The position numbers and the translations under genes are program-made. A DNA stretch of 55,896 bases from a virus: positions 1 to 55,896 of the IMG/VR virus record IMGVR_UViG_3300021364_000026. The stretch is one strand, 5' to 3'. Positions 24,807 to 32,465 of this stretch are shown here, piece by piece; position 1 is the stretch's first letter, and each line of letters starts with the position of its first letter. The notes under the pieces were generated by a model. The model was not told the DNA's origin, did not search any database, and saw only the letters and a program-made list of their open reading frames with translations.

Positions 24807-26561
24807 TTATTCACCGCAAGGTGCTATAAAACATGTAGCTTGAGGCAGATTAGGCTCAGGCATATTTAAACAATCTTCTCCAATAGATAATTCAGGTGCC
24901 CACGCCCAAGAATTCATTTGAATAAAACCAGCATGAGAAGGAAATCCATCCAGATCATATGTTATAATTTCGCTTAATTTAACGTATCTGCTTGTTTGTC
25001 TGTAAAACACTCCGTACCTACCCCTAGGTATATAAGCACTATAGCTAAAAGTTGTGCTGCTGCTATTCGATGTAACAATCGTCTCAGATATGTTTTCGCT
25101 ATTTCCTTCAGTCACAATTCTTCCACTACCAATACTTTCAGACATGTTCCAGACACGCCCAGAAGATTTACCGTTTGCTTCTGTTATTGTATTTGACGTC
25201 GAACTTGATAAAACATATGAACCGCTCAAAGAATGACTTCTGACGTCATTTGAGATACTACCATATGATGTACTATTTTGTGCTGATCCGCCAGTAGTAT
25301 ATCCTCTGCTCGTTGTATCAGAAGATGAACTGCCATTTGTATCAGAAGATCCCCACCCTTGTGATACACCTGCAGAGACTTCTACTTTTCCGCTAGCTTT
25401 TGCCAAGAAAGGTAGCGAGCCTTCTCCACTAAATCCTGTTGTCACAGATCCGTTAACCCCAGTATTAGATGAGTTAGTGCTTGAATTTGATGTACCTTGT
25501 GTTTCTGCTTCACCTAAAGACCATGACCAGTTTTCTCCATCAGAGCTACTAAAAGAAATGTTTGCTGATTCTGAATTACTAAAGCTATTTGATTCTGATT
25601 CGCTTATTGTTTCTGATTCTGATAATGATGATGAAACTACAGTATCTTCTGTTTCGCCTATAGAAATACCTTCCATCTGAGTTGAATTGACACTAGTTGA
25701 GTCGCTATTAGACCAGTTTCTGCTTAACGTTATACCTACACTATTTTGTCTGATCTCAGACTCTGACTCTGAGTACTGAACATTGTTTCCAATTGTTCCA
25801 GGAATACAACCTGTTACGGGAACTGGCTCATAAGTTTCAGCTAACTCATACTTACCAAAATGCTTGACTTCTATAGGTCTTACAACTCTAAAAGGCAAAT
25901 AAGTTTCAGCATAGTTATTGTCTATATCATAGACTTTAACGTGAAGCGTCGCAACATAAGAAGAATATTCTTCAGGTACTTTTTTTAGTACAACATTATC
26001 TAACCAGTCCAAGTCAGTAGGAGAACTAAAATTGTGTGTATAAGAAAAAGATTCATAAGGCGTAACAATCGTGTAGTTTATTTTTACTGCTGCTATTTTA
26101 AATAGCGAGATATTGATCCTATTATATACTTCTTGTACAACATTACCTGAATTACTATCACAGTCTAATGAAACACAAAAACTATTGATTATTACAGACG
26201 GCCCAATTTGAATGGGTAACATTACTTGAGTTAAATTGTTTTCATTTTTAAAGTCTAATGCAATAAAATAGTTTTTTTGAAAGTCAATATTTTTATTTAA
26301 AAATCTATTGATAATAAAAGAATCTTTATATTTTTGTATACCATAACTTTCAATAATTTCTTCTTTATTTGAAATTAAAAATGCATTTACTGTTTTGTAA
26401 TCTAAGTTTTTTGTGTAACTTAATTTAAAAGATTTACCTGATGTTATTTGATTTTTTTCGACTTCTAAATCTATTTTTTCTTTTAAGTCTGCGTTAGAGC
26501 AGCTGATCAAAAGAAAAATAATAAAAAAACAAAAAATTTTATCTAATTTTATTTCTTTCAT
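24807..26561 (-). CDS. Ser-rich outer-membrane-type lipoprotein
   Basis: A 584-aa protein. The N-terminus is a lipoprotein signal: KLDKIF, a hydrophobic core (CFFIIFLL) and the lipobox LISC with the acylated Cys near residue 21. The upstream frame adds an unsuited extension, so I start at ATG 26561. Residues 25-250 look like beta domains. Residues 270-500 are strikingly Ser/Thr/Asn-rich with alternating short motifs (SESETISESESNSFSNSES). The end (IPRGRYGVFYRQTSRY) is compact and contains several Cys. Alternating Ser-rich beta stretches occur in aerolysin-type pore-forming proteins and in surface adhesins; neither is proved. Its place among phage genes suggests surface modification or superinfection exclusion. 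Confidence 0.72.
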   Translation of the reverse strand: MKEIKLDKIFCFFIIFLLISCSNADLKEKIDLEVEKNQITSGKSFKLSYTKNLDYKTVNAFLISNKEEIIESYGIQKYKDSFIINRFLNKNIDFQKNYFIALDFKNENNLTQVMLPIQIGPSVIINSFCVSLDCDSNSGNVVQEVYNRINISLFKIAAVKINYTIVTPYESFSYTHNFSSPTDLDWLDNVVLKKVPEEYSSYVATLHVKVYDIDNNYAETYLPFRVVRPIEVKHFGKYELAETYEPVPVTGCIPGTIGNNVQYSESESEIRQNSVGITLSRNWSNSDSTSVNSTQMEGISIGETEDTVVSSSLSESETISESESNSFSNSESANISFSSSDGENWSWSLGEAETQGTSNSSTNSSNTGVNGSVTTGFSGEGSLPFLAKASGKVEVSAGVSQGWGSSDTNGSSSSDTTSRGYTTGGSAQNSTSYGSISNDVRSHSLSGSYVLSSSTSNTITEANGKSSGRVWNMSESIGSGRIVTEGNSENISETIVTSNSSSTTFSYSAYIPRGRYGVFYRQTSRYVKLSEIITYDLDGFPSHAGFIQMNSWAWAPELSIGEDCLNMPEPNLPQATCFIAPCGE

Positions 26562-27696
26562 AGTCTTGTACGTTTTGCTTTCTACCTGCAGAAGTTTGAG
26601 GTATATATTTACTAGCAATGTCGGTTTCGAAACGTTTAAGTGGAGATGATAGGAATGGAGTCTCAGAATTTTGTTGACTTTCTAAATCTTTAGCTCTTCT
26701 TGTTTCATATGCAAATTCTAGTGCATATGTTGCTGAAAGGTATTTTGTCTTATAGTGCAACATGTCTTTTAATATATTGTCAATTATTTTTATTATTGAT
26801 TGTCTAACTGCTGATTTTATTTGATTTTTAAATTTTAAAGTTTGTCTTCTTTTGTCTTCGTTTCCCTTGTATCTTCTATCATAATGCAAATCAATATTTC
26901 TACTAAGTCCTTTCTCTGTAGGATTAAATCTACCGATCATGTACACTAAATTATTTATTTCTTTATCAAGATTACCTAATTCTATAAAGTAATCTTCATA
27001 GTTGTCTATCCAATTAAAAAGATCAAGTTTTTTGGATTGACTATTTAATATTCCAATATAATTTGCTGCTATGTCTGGAGAATTACTATAGTTTTCTTTT
27101 AGTCTATTTAAATAGTCTTTCATGCTTTCAAGACATTTGATGTGTAAGTTAATGCATTCATATGCATAACTACTACTAATTTCATTTCCTTTTTTGGTGC
27201 TATAAATATTATTATTTATATAAACATCTGCTGCGTCGTTATATAGAAGTTTATTTATTTGATCTGTTTTATATAAAAATTTAAAAAGGTGGTTATCTTT
27301 ATATTTGTCATAGTTACTTGAATTTAATAATATTTCATTTTGAACAGCATTATGCTCTATGTCACTTTTTCTTTTTTTAAAGAAATCAAAAAAACCTTCA
27401 CTTAAAGTATTGTCAATCATTGACTTTTTAATTTCTAAACGAAGATCTTCTTGAGACATTTCTCTATCTAAGCAATGCTTCATTACTTTAGAAGTCAAAT
27501 AGTCTGTAATATCAGACAAATCTTTTCTACTAGTAGCTAACTTATAATGACACCACTCAGGAAGATCGTCTGTATCCTCTAGCGTCATATAAAGATTGTA
27601 TAGATCTTTTGCCATTGTGAGCAAAGATCTTTTTGCCATCAAACCTTCTTTTGAGTCTGAAGGTTGTGAACCATAGTCAAAATTTCTTATATCCAT
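26539..27696 (-). CDS. phage protein with EG-x-MAK domain, virion-type
   Basis: A 385-aa helical protein. The first 80 residues contain GSQPSDSKEGLMAKRSL, then DLPEWCHYKLATSRKDLSDI. A similar 'SDSEG.MAK..L......L..W...K.....D' block recurs in short proteins of many myoviruses (recollection), function unknown. The rest is helical with no motif; DNTLSEGFFDFF near residue 95 includes a possible L-S-E prohead cleavage site. AGGG lies 7 nt before the ATG. The 3' end overlaps the lipoprotein start by 23 nt. Confidence 0.6.
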   Translation of the reverse strand: MDIRNFDYGSQPSDSKEGLMAKRSLLTMAKDLYNLYMTLEDTDDLPEWCHYKLATSRKDLSDITDYLTSKVMKHCLDREMSQEDLRLEIKKSMIDNTLSEGFFDFFKKRKSDIEHNAVQNEILLNSSNYDKYKDNHLFKFLYKTDQINKLLYNDAADVYINNNIYSTKKGNEISSSYAYECINLHIKCLESMKDYLNRLKENYSNSPDIAANYIGILNSQSKKLDLFNWIDNYEDYFIELGNLDKEINNLVYMIGRFNPTEKGLSRNIDLHYDRRYKGNEDKRRQTLKFKNQIKSAVRQSIIKIIDNILKDMLHYKTKYLSATYALEFAYETRRAKDLESQQNSETPFLSSPLKRFETDIASKYIPQTSAGRKQNVQDYERNKIR

Positions 27697-27698
27697 GT

Positions 27699-27950
27699 CT
27701 AAGCCCTGTAATAATGCATTTCTGGTTTGTTTGAGTCTTCTCTTTGTGCAGGATCAAAACTAGCTTGAGACTTTTGACATTGAATTTGACACCACTTTAA
27801 TATTTCTCTTGACTGGCTTTCGTTAAAACCATGCTTTGTCATTAGTTCTTGCAAAGACATTGCAGCTAAAAGGTCACATTCTTTCTGGGTAAGTCTAGAT
27901 CTACTAAAACATTTACCAAATGCTAAATATAATTCATCAGCTTTTTTCAT
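27699..27950 (-). CDS. small helical protein
   Basis: An 83-aa protein beginning MKKADELYLAFGK. I chose this ATG because AGGAGAG lies 4 nt upstream; the longer frame begins in the middle of the preceding gene. It has a helical core (CDLLAAMSLQELMTKHGF) and a WCQIQCQ segment. It ends 3 nt before the next gene. No function recognised. Confidence 0.6.
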   Translation of the reverse strand: MKKADELYLAFGKCFSRSRLTQKECDLLAAMSLQELMTKHGFNESQSREILKWCQIQCQKSQASFDPAQREDSNKPEMHYYRA

Positions 27951-28092
27951 TTTCTCTCCTGATTTCGAAAGTATCTTTTTCATTATCTTCATTAAGAGAA
28001 GAACATTTTTTTGTTTTTTCTACTTTTCTTATTCTTTTATATATATGAAGTATTTGATGAATTGGATAAGCACCGTACCATTTAGTTTTCAT
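27937..28092 (-). CDS. 51-aa small basic protein
   Basis: A short ORF (MKTKWYGAYPIHQILHIYKR at the start) whose ATG overlaps the stop of the upstream Pro/Glu-rich gene by 11 nt and whose end overlaps the next gene by 14 nt. It fills an otherwise empty gap of about 130 nt, and the W-Y-G...H-I-Y-K-R-I-R pattern looks protein-like rather than random. No strong ribosome binding site, so expression probably relies on coupling. Confidence 0.45.
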   Translation of the reverse strand: MKTKWYGAYPIHQILHIYKRIRKVEKTKKCSSLNEDNEKDTFEIRRENEKS

Positions 28093-28552
28093 TATTTACA
28101 TCTGCAGACTTTCTTCTTCTTTTACGTCTTGTTGCTTTCTTTATTTCCTTTAAGGGCGCAAGGTCAAGTTGTTCTTCAGGTTCATTAGTGATATTTTCAG
28201 GAGGCGTTTCTTCTGCTGTTTGAGTATTAGCTTCATGTTCAGTTTCAACATTTGTTTCTTCAGGCTGTTTCTCTTTTTCGACTTCTTTTTCAAGTTTTTG
28301 GACTACAGGCACAATTACTTCTTCTTTAACAGAATGAGTCTCTATTAGACTAGGTTCTGGAGAAGGAGGAAGTGTTGAATTAAAGTGACTTAGTGCTCGA
28401 TTAAAATAATCTTCATCAGGAGGCAAAACATTTCTACTGTTTAAAAAATTACAAAAAGCCGGGTATGTTTTTTCGCTAGCTGCTTTCAACCAGTTTATAA
28501 CATTAAATCTTTTTCTATTACAAAAGATACTATATTTTAGTTGCTTATTCAT
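28082..28552 (-). CDS. Pro/Glu-rich disordered protein
   Basis: A 156-aa protein with a folded-looking first 60 residues (KYSIFCNRKRFNVINWLK) and then a long disordered acidic region full of Glu, Pro and Thr, ending in a basic patch (KKATRRKRRRKS). AAAGGA lies about 7 nt before the ATG. It directly follows the sigma region-4-like ORF, overlapping it by 4 nt. The acidic/basic layout could suit an RNA-polymerase- or DNA-bound accessory factor, but nothing proves this. Confidence 0.6.
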   Translation of the reverse strand: MNKQLKYSIFCNRKRFNVINWLKAASEKTYPAFCNFLNSRNVLPPDEDYFNRALSHFNSTLPPSPEPSLIETHSVKEEVIVPVVQKLEKEVEKEKQPEETNVETEHEANTQTAEETPPENITNEPEEQLDLAPLKEIKKATRRKRRRKSADVNNEN

Positions 28553-28806
28553 TTTAATCCTTTCATTATTTCAATAATCGAATCTTGAAATTCAGCAGAC
28601 TGTGCAATTTTTTTAATTTCTTCGTCAGTATATTTTATATTATAGTCACTAGATATACCTTTGACTACTTTACAAAATCCTCTTGTAATGTAGTTTCTTA
28701 CTGAAGAATGGTTCATTGTATGACCTTCTTTTGTCATAATGTCTGCAATCGTTCTATAATCTAGGCCACCATGGTCATTAGCTGTAACGTATTTTTTGCT
28801 TTTCAT
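28549..28806 (-). CDS. sigma region 4.2-like helix-turn-helix ORF (second half of a split sigma factor)
   Basis: An 85-aa protein. Residues 15-50 (LDYRTIADIMTKEG, then MNHSSVRNYITRGFCKVV) line up with region 4.2 of sigma-70 factors, the helix-turn-helix that reads the -35 box. The upstream ORF has sigma regions 2, 3 and 4.1 but stops before 4.2. The ATG overlaps that stop as ATGA, in the -1 frame. It could be made separately by reinitiation or fused to the first half by a -1 shift at TTTAAAC. The C-terminal 30 residues are an extra helix. Confidence 0.72.
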   Translation of the reverse strand: MKSKKYVTANDHGGLDYRTIADIMTKEGHTMNHSSVRNYITRGFCKVVKGISSDYNIKYTDEEIKKIAQSAEFQDSIIEIMKGLK

Positions 28807-29546
28807 TTGTTTAAATATTCCTTCATTTCATCAGTAACAGGAAAGTTTTCTGTATCATATGGATTTTCTTCGATACCAAATCTAAGTCTAATAATCTTTT
28901 CTTCTTTTGCAGAAAGAAGAAGTAAATTCTTTTTGATTATCTGCATTAGCTCGTTTTTTTCTAAAACTTCAGCAGGATTAGAGTAATAACTTGTGTCTGG
29001 AATTTTGTTTTTTAAATTACTTGCACTTTCAGATTCATCATTATCATAAGAAATAGAAGGCTTATTAGCCTTAATAGTATATTTGAGTTTCTTGACCGGT
29101 TCATTTAATTCTTTGGCAACTTGTTCTAGTGTAGGAATTTTTCCAGTCTTACTTTCAATTTCTTTAACTTTAGACTTGATTTTAGAATTAAGCATTCTAG
29201 AATGTGTAGGTACCTTAATGCTACCAGATTGCTCATTAATATAAGATAAAGCAGCTTGCTTAATCCACCAACAAGCATATGTACTAAACTTATGACCTAA
29301 GTCAGGATCAAAGCGATCAACAGCCTTTAATAAGCCAGTGCTGCTTTCTTGTAATAAGTCTTCAAAGTCGATATCTTTCCTGTGATATTTCTTTGCAATA
29401 GAAATAACAAGTCTATAATTAGACTCAACTAGCTTTTTCCTGGCAAGTACATCGCCTGCTTTCGCTTTTTTAGATAATTCAAATTCCTGTCTCTTTGTTA
29501 AGAGAGGATTATTTTTAATAATTTCACTAAATGCTGCATTTAACAT
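28803..29546 (-). CDS. sigma-70 family factor lacking region 4.2
   Basis: A 247-aa protein. Region 2 is plain: NYRLVISIAKKYHRKDIDF, EDLLQESSTGLLKAVDRFDP and KFSTYACWWIKQAALSYI, including the -10-recognition helix, followed by IKVPTHSRM. Region 3 (KIPTLEQVAKELN) and region 4.1 (LSAKEEKIIRLRFGIEEN) follow. The usual region 4.2 is missing; only about 20 unrelated residues remain. The next ORF supplies a 4.2-like domain. It is much closer to RpoD-type factors than to T4 gp55. I start at MLNAAFSE, with AAGGA about 10 nt upstream. It should redirect RNA polymerase to phage promoters. Confidence 0.9.
   Translation of the reverse strand: MLNAAFSEIIKNNPLLTKRQEFELSKKAKAGDVLARKKLVESNYRLVISIAKKYHRKDIDFEDLLQESSTGLLKAVDRFDPDLGHKFSTYACWWIKQAALSYINEQSGSIKVPTHSRMLNSKIKSKVKEIESKTGKIPTLEQVAKELNEPVKKLKYTIKANKPSISYDNDESESASNLKNKIPDTSYYSNPAEVLEKNELMQIIKKNLLLLSAKEEKIIRLRFGIEENPYDTENFPVTDEMKEYLNK
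28809..28815 (-). promoter_or_regulatory. TTTAAAC heptamer, candidate -1 frameshift site
   Basis: On the minus strand the last codons of the sigma ORF read TAT TTA AAC AAA TGA, giving an in-frame T-TTA-AAC slippery heptamer. A -1 shift here enters the frame of the region 4.2-like ORF with no intervening stop. AAGGA lies 3 nt upstream of it. Confidence 0.5.
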
Positions 29547-29570
29547 CAAGTATTTTTCCTTTTTTATAGT

Positions 29571-29602
29571 ATAATAATTAAAGATCAATAACTATTACAC
29601 GT
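29571..29602 (-). promoter_or_regulatory. phage promoter, ACGTGTA-N19-TATTAT
   Basis: On the minus strand ACGTGTA, then 19 nt after GTGTA, TATTAT (complement of 29571-29576). It lies within the end of a 57-aa ORF, about 25 nt before the sigma gene, so the sigma factor would belong to the same regulon as the replication genes. Confidence 0.65.
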
Positions 29603-29751
29603 CTAGGTTCAACATCAGGCTCTTTTTTTTCTTGATAGACCGGATAATCATCTATCTCAAGTTGAAGAAAAGGCCTTTGACTTTCCTCTTCTTCTCTTTG
29701 CTGCTTAATCTTCTCGTTTATTATTAATAAGTCTAAATCAGTGATTTCCAT
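29578..29751 (-). CDS. 57-aa acidic small protein
   Basis: A short ORF starting MEITDLDLLIINEKIKQQ. The ATG is preceded by a perfect AGGAGG about 9 nt upstream, the strongest ribosome binding site in this region, and the ORF fills the gap between groEL and the sigma gene. It has a Glu-rich N-terminal helix and a short beta-like C-terminus (RRVIVIDL). Function unknown. Confidence 0.7.
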   Translation of the reverse strand: MEITDLDLLIINEKIKQQREEEESQRPFLQLEIDDYPVYQEKKEPDVEPRRVIVIDL

Positions 29752-29775
29752 TTTAGGATACCTCCTAAGGCTATA

Positions 29776-31425
29776 TTAATACATATCATTAGATAACTGA
29801 ACTAGTTGTACTTCATTTCCATAATTTCCTTCATTAAGTACAACACAACCAACATTTAATAATGAGTTTGCGACACTAGTTGCATTTTCAAGTGCTGTTT
29901 CAGTTACCTTTTGAGGATCAATAATACCTTGCTCGATCATATCAACATATGACTCTGTTCTTACATCAAAGCCATTATTGAAGTCGTGATTTTCTTTAAT
30001 CATCTCAATAATATAGTCAACAGATAAGTCTGCGTTTTTAAGAATTTGTCTAAGTGGTGCAATACATGCATCTGCTAAGATTTTAATAACTGTCTTGTTT
30101 AAGAGATCTGTATCAGTATCTTCTGAGTCATCTAACATAGTTAGACCTGCTTTAGCTAATGCAATTCCTCCGCCTGGAAGAAAACCACTTTCCATTGCAG
30201 CTTTTGTAGCATGTAAAGCATCATCAATTCTATCTACTAGCTCTAATAATTCAGACTCTGTATGAGCTCCAATAGAAAGTACTGCAACTACGCCTTTGTT
30301 GATTATAAGACGTTGCTTAAGAAAAGCCTCTTCTTCCTTAGAAAGATTTTTATTTTTTAAAGACTTTTCAATGCTTTTTACTACTTTTTCTCTACTACTA
30401 TCATCTTCTTCGTTTCCTACACATTCAACAAACAATGTATTGTCATGAACTGTCTCAATCTTTTTACATGTTCCTAAGTCTGAAAGTAGAATATTGTTTA
30501 CTTCGCTCTCTTCTAGTTCATAGAAAACTTTTGTTCCCATAGCTTTTGCTAAGTCATTTAGGACTTGATTTCTCTTCTCTCCGTAAAAAGGAGATCTTAC
30601 AGCACAAACTTGAAGTAAACCTTTAGAAACATTTGCGATCAAAGCTTGAATAGCTTCTTGATCGTAATCATTAGCAACAATAAATAGCGGTTTTTTAGAT
30701 TGATGTGCTTTTTCTAGTACAGGTAGAATCTGTGTTAAAGAGCTAAGCTTGCAACTTGCAATCATAACAAGAGGATCCTCTAACACACACCTAGACTTAA
30801 CTGTATCAGTTACAAAATAAGGAGAGATATAACCTCTGTCAATCTTGACACCTCTAACTAGTTTAAGATCTGTGCTTGTTGTCTTAGATTTTTCTACGGT
30901 TACTAAACCGCTGGTTCCAACTTCAGACATTGCATTTGAGATAAGCTCTCCAATGTAGTCATCGCCATTAGCACTAATTGTTGCTACTTGCTTAATCTCT
31001 TCATTAGAGGAAACTTGCTTAGAATTACTACGAAGATATTCAATAATTTCTTTTGATTTTTCGCTAAGTAATGAAGTAATTTCTGATGGCGATCCTACGC
31101 CTGTTTGAAGAGCCTGTGAAGCCCTAAAATAGATTTCCTTAGCCAATACTGTTGAAGTCGTACTTCCATCACCCGCAACATTTGCAGTGTTCTCAGATGC
31201 TTGCTTGAGCAGCCTTGCCCCTAGTGCTTCAACACGATCAGAAAGATTAATATGCTTTGCAACAGTTGCACCATCTTTTGTCAAGTGAGGTGGCTCGTTA
31301 TTTTTTTCAATTAACACTAATTTACCTCTTGGGCCCATTGTAGAACTTACTGCATTACAGAGTTTTCGGACGCCTTCTTTGAGCATATATTGTGCTTCTG
31401 CATCAAAATAAATTAAATCTGACAT
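29776..31425 (-). CDS. groL: GroEL-type chaperonin
   Basis: A 549-aa group I chaperonin. Conserved elements include VSSTMGPRGKLVLI, LTKDGATVAKHI, the ATPase loop VAGDGSTTSTVLA and GFLPGGGIALAKA. The length equals bacterial GroEL, but the C-terminal Gly-Gly-Met tail is absent (it ends SNDMY). No groES lies in the window. T4 supplies only a GroES-like protein, gp31, so a phage-encoded GroEL is the less usual arrangement. It could fold phage capsid proteins alone or with host GroES. AAGGA lies rather far from the ATG. It follows the exonuclease and a 69-aa ORF. Confidence 0.96.
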   Translation of the reverse strand: MSDLIYFDAEAQYMLKEGVRKLCNAVSSTMGPRGKLVLIEKNNEPPHLTKDGATVAKHINLSDRVEALGARLLKQASENTANVAGDGSTTSTVLAKEIYFRASQALQTGVGSPSEITSLLSEKSKEIIEYLRSNSKQVSSNEEIKQVATISANGDDYIGELISNAMSEVGTSGLVTVEKSKTTSTDLKLVRGVKIDRGYISPYFVTDTVKSRCVLEDPLVMIASCKLSSLTQILPVLEKAHQSKKPLFIVANDYDQEAIQALIANVSKGLLQVCAVRSPFYGEKRNQVLNDLAKAMGTKVFYELEESEVNNILLSDLGTCKKIETVHDNTLFVECVGNEEDDSSREKVVKSIEKSLKNKNLSKEEEAFLKQRLIINKGVVAVLSIGAHTESELLELVDRIDDALHATKAAMESGFLPGGGIALAKAGLTMLDDSEDTDTDLLNKTVIKILADACIAPLRQILKNADLSVDYIIEMIKENHDFNNGFDVRTESYVDMIEQGIIDPQKVTETALENATSVANSLLNVGCVVLNEGNYGNEVQLVQLSNDMY

Positions 31426-31434
31426 ATAAATTTT

Positions 31435-31644
31435 TTATCCTTTTAAAAGTTTTGCTTTGCCTTTTGATTCTACGATTTTAGTAGAATTAACATGTCTTGA
31501 TACTTGCTCAGAATCAAGCATTCTTCTTTCTTTTGTTAATACATTTTCTGCTAAAACTAAATCACCTGACATTAGTGCGATTTCGTTTTCTGCTATTAAA
31601 TTAGCTTCTCTTAGACTTCTTTGTGCTTCATCGTTATAAATCAT
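31435..31644 (-). CDS. 69-aa small protein before groEL
   Basis: A 69-aa helical, charged protein with AAGG 9 nt before its ATG, overlapping the exonuclease stop as ATGA. It has no GroES mobile-loop pattern (G-G-I-V/M-L) and is too short to be a co-chaperonin, although its position just upstream of groEL is where groES usually lies. Function unknown. Confidence 0.6.
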   Translation of the reverse strand: MIYNDEAQRSLREANLIAENEIALMSGDLVLAENVLTKERRMLDSEQVSRHVNSTKIVESKGKAKLLKG

Positions 31645-32465
31645 TGTATGTACCTTTCGAATAGATTGTCAAACGTCTTTATGTATTTATTCCAACTGGT
31701 ATCTTTATTAGTCATAGACTTAAACGAATATTCTTCAAATGTTGTTCTTAAATCATCCCAGTTTTTATTGCTTACTGTACTATAATATTGTATATTATCT
31801 GCCTCAGAAGTTAAATCGTGAAGCTTAATCATAAATTTATTATGACTTAATTTTGCCTCACGTGTTGCATCTTCATTTAAAAATTCTTCTAGCTTTTCTG
31901 GTCTATTACAAAGCATTAATGCTTTTTTGTCGCCGATACCTTTAAAGCCTTCAATATTATCAGAAGCATCACCTTTTAACGACTTCCAAAGAACGTAGTC
32001 ATGATCTGGTTTTTCTATTGTTAATTTTCTAACCGGATTATAGAGCTCTACATTGTCATCGATACATTGAATAAAGTCTGTATCTGACGAAATAATTGTG
32101 ACTTTGTCATTAAGCTTATGTTTATCAGCAAGAAAACCAATAACATCATCGCATTCAAAGTCATCATGTTTTACTAGTTGAATTGGAAAGAATTCTTGTA
32201 ATAACTTTATAATTGTCTTTCTTTGCGCAGAAAAATTATCATCATTATTATAAACTCTTTGACCTTTATATTCAGGATCTGCAGCTAATCTTTTCTTAGG
32301 TGCTCCTTCTAAAACAAAATATGCAATGTCCGGATCAAATTTTTCAATAAGTGGCCTTAGCCCTCTAAAGAAATTAAATATAGTGGAGTACTCACCTTTA
32401 TTCATTCCACTATACCTTGCTCTATACATTAAGTTATATCCGTCAAGCAGTACTACTTTCTTCAT
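31641..32465 (-). CDS. 5'-3' exonuclease (PIN/FEN type)
   Basis: A 274-aa FEN-like nuclease of the T5 exonuclease / T4 RNase H / Pol I 5'-nuclease family, expected to remove RNA primers and flaps. It has VVLLDGYNLMYRA at the N-terminus with the first metal Asp, DDFECDDVIGFLA, IISSDTDFIQ, GDASDNIEGFKGIGDKKAL (the H3TH DNA-binding motif). I start at MKKVVLLDG, with GGA about 10 nt upstream; the longer frame adds IWIKKK only. It overlaps the upstream 158-aa gene by 23 nt. Confidence 0.93.
   Translation of the reverse strand: MKKVVLLDGYNLMYRARYSGMNKGEYSTIFNFFRGLRPLIEKFDPDIAYFVLEGAPKKRLAADPEYKGQRVYNNDDNFSAQRKTIIKLLQEFFPIQLVKHDDFECDDVIGFLADKHKLNDKVTIISSDTDFIQCIDDNVELYNPVRKLTIEKPDHDYVLWKSLKGDASDNIEGFKGIGDKKALMLCNRPEKLEEFLNEDATREAKLSHNKFMIKLHDLTSEADNIQYYSTVSNKNWDDLRTTFEEYSFKSMTNKDTSWNKYIKTFDNLFERYIQ

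Noticed and set aside
24812-24823. CACC-GCAA-GGTG hairpin as terminator between the convergent genes at 24.8 kb
   Set aside because: Only a 4-bp stem and no T-run on either strand.
31435-31644. GroES or gp31-like co-chaperonin in front of groEL
   Set aside because: Too short, helical instead of beta-rich, and no mobile-loop sequence.
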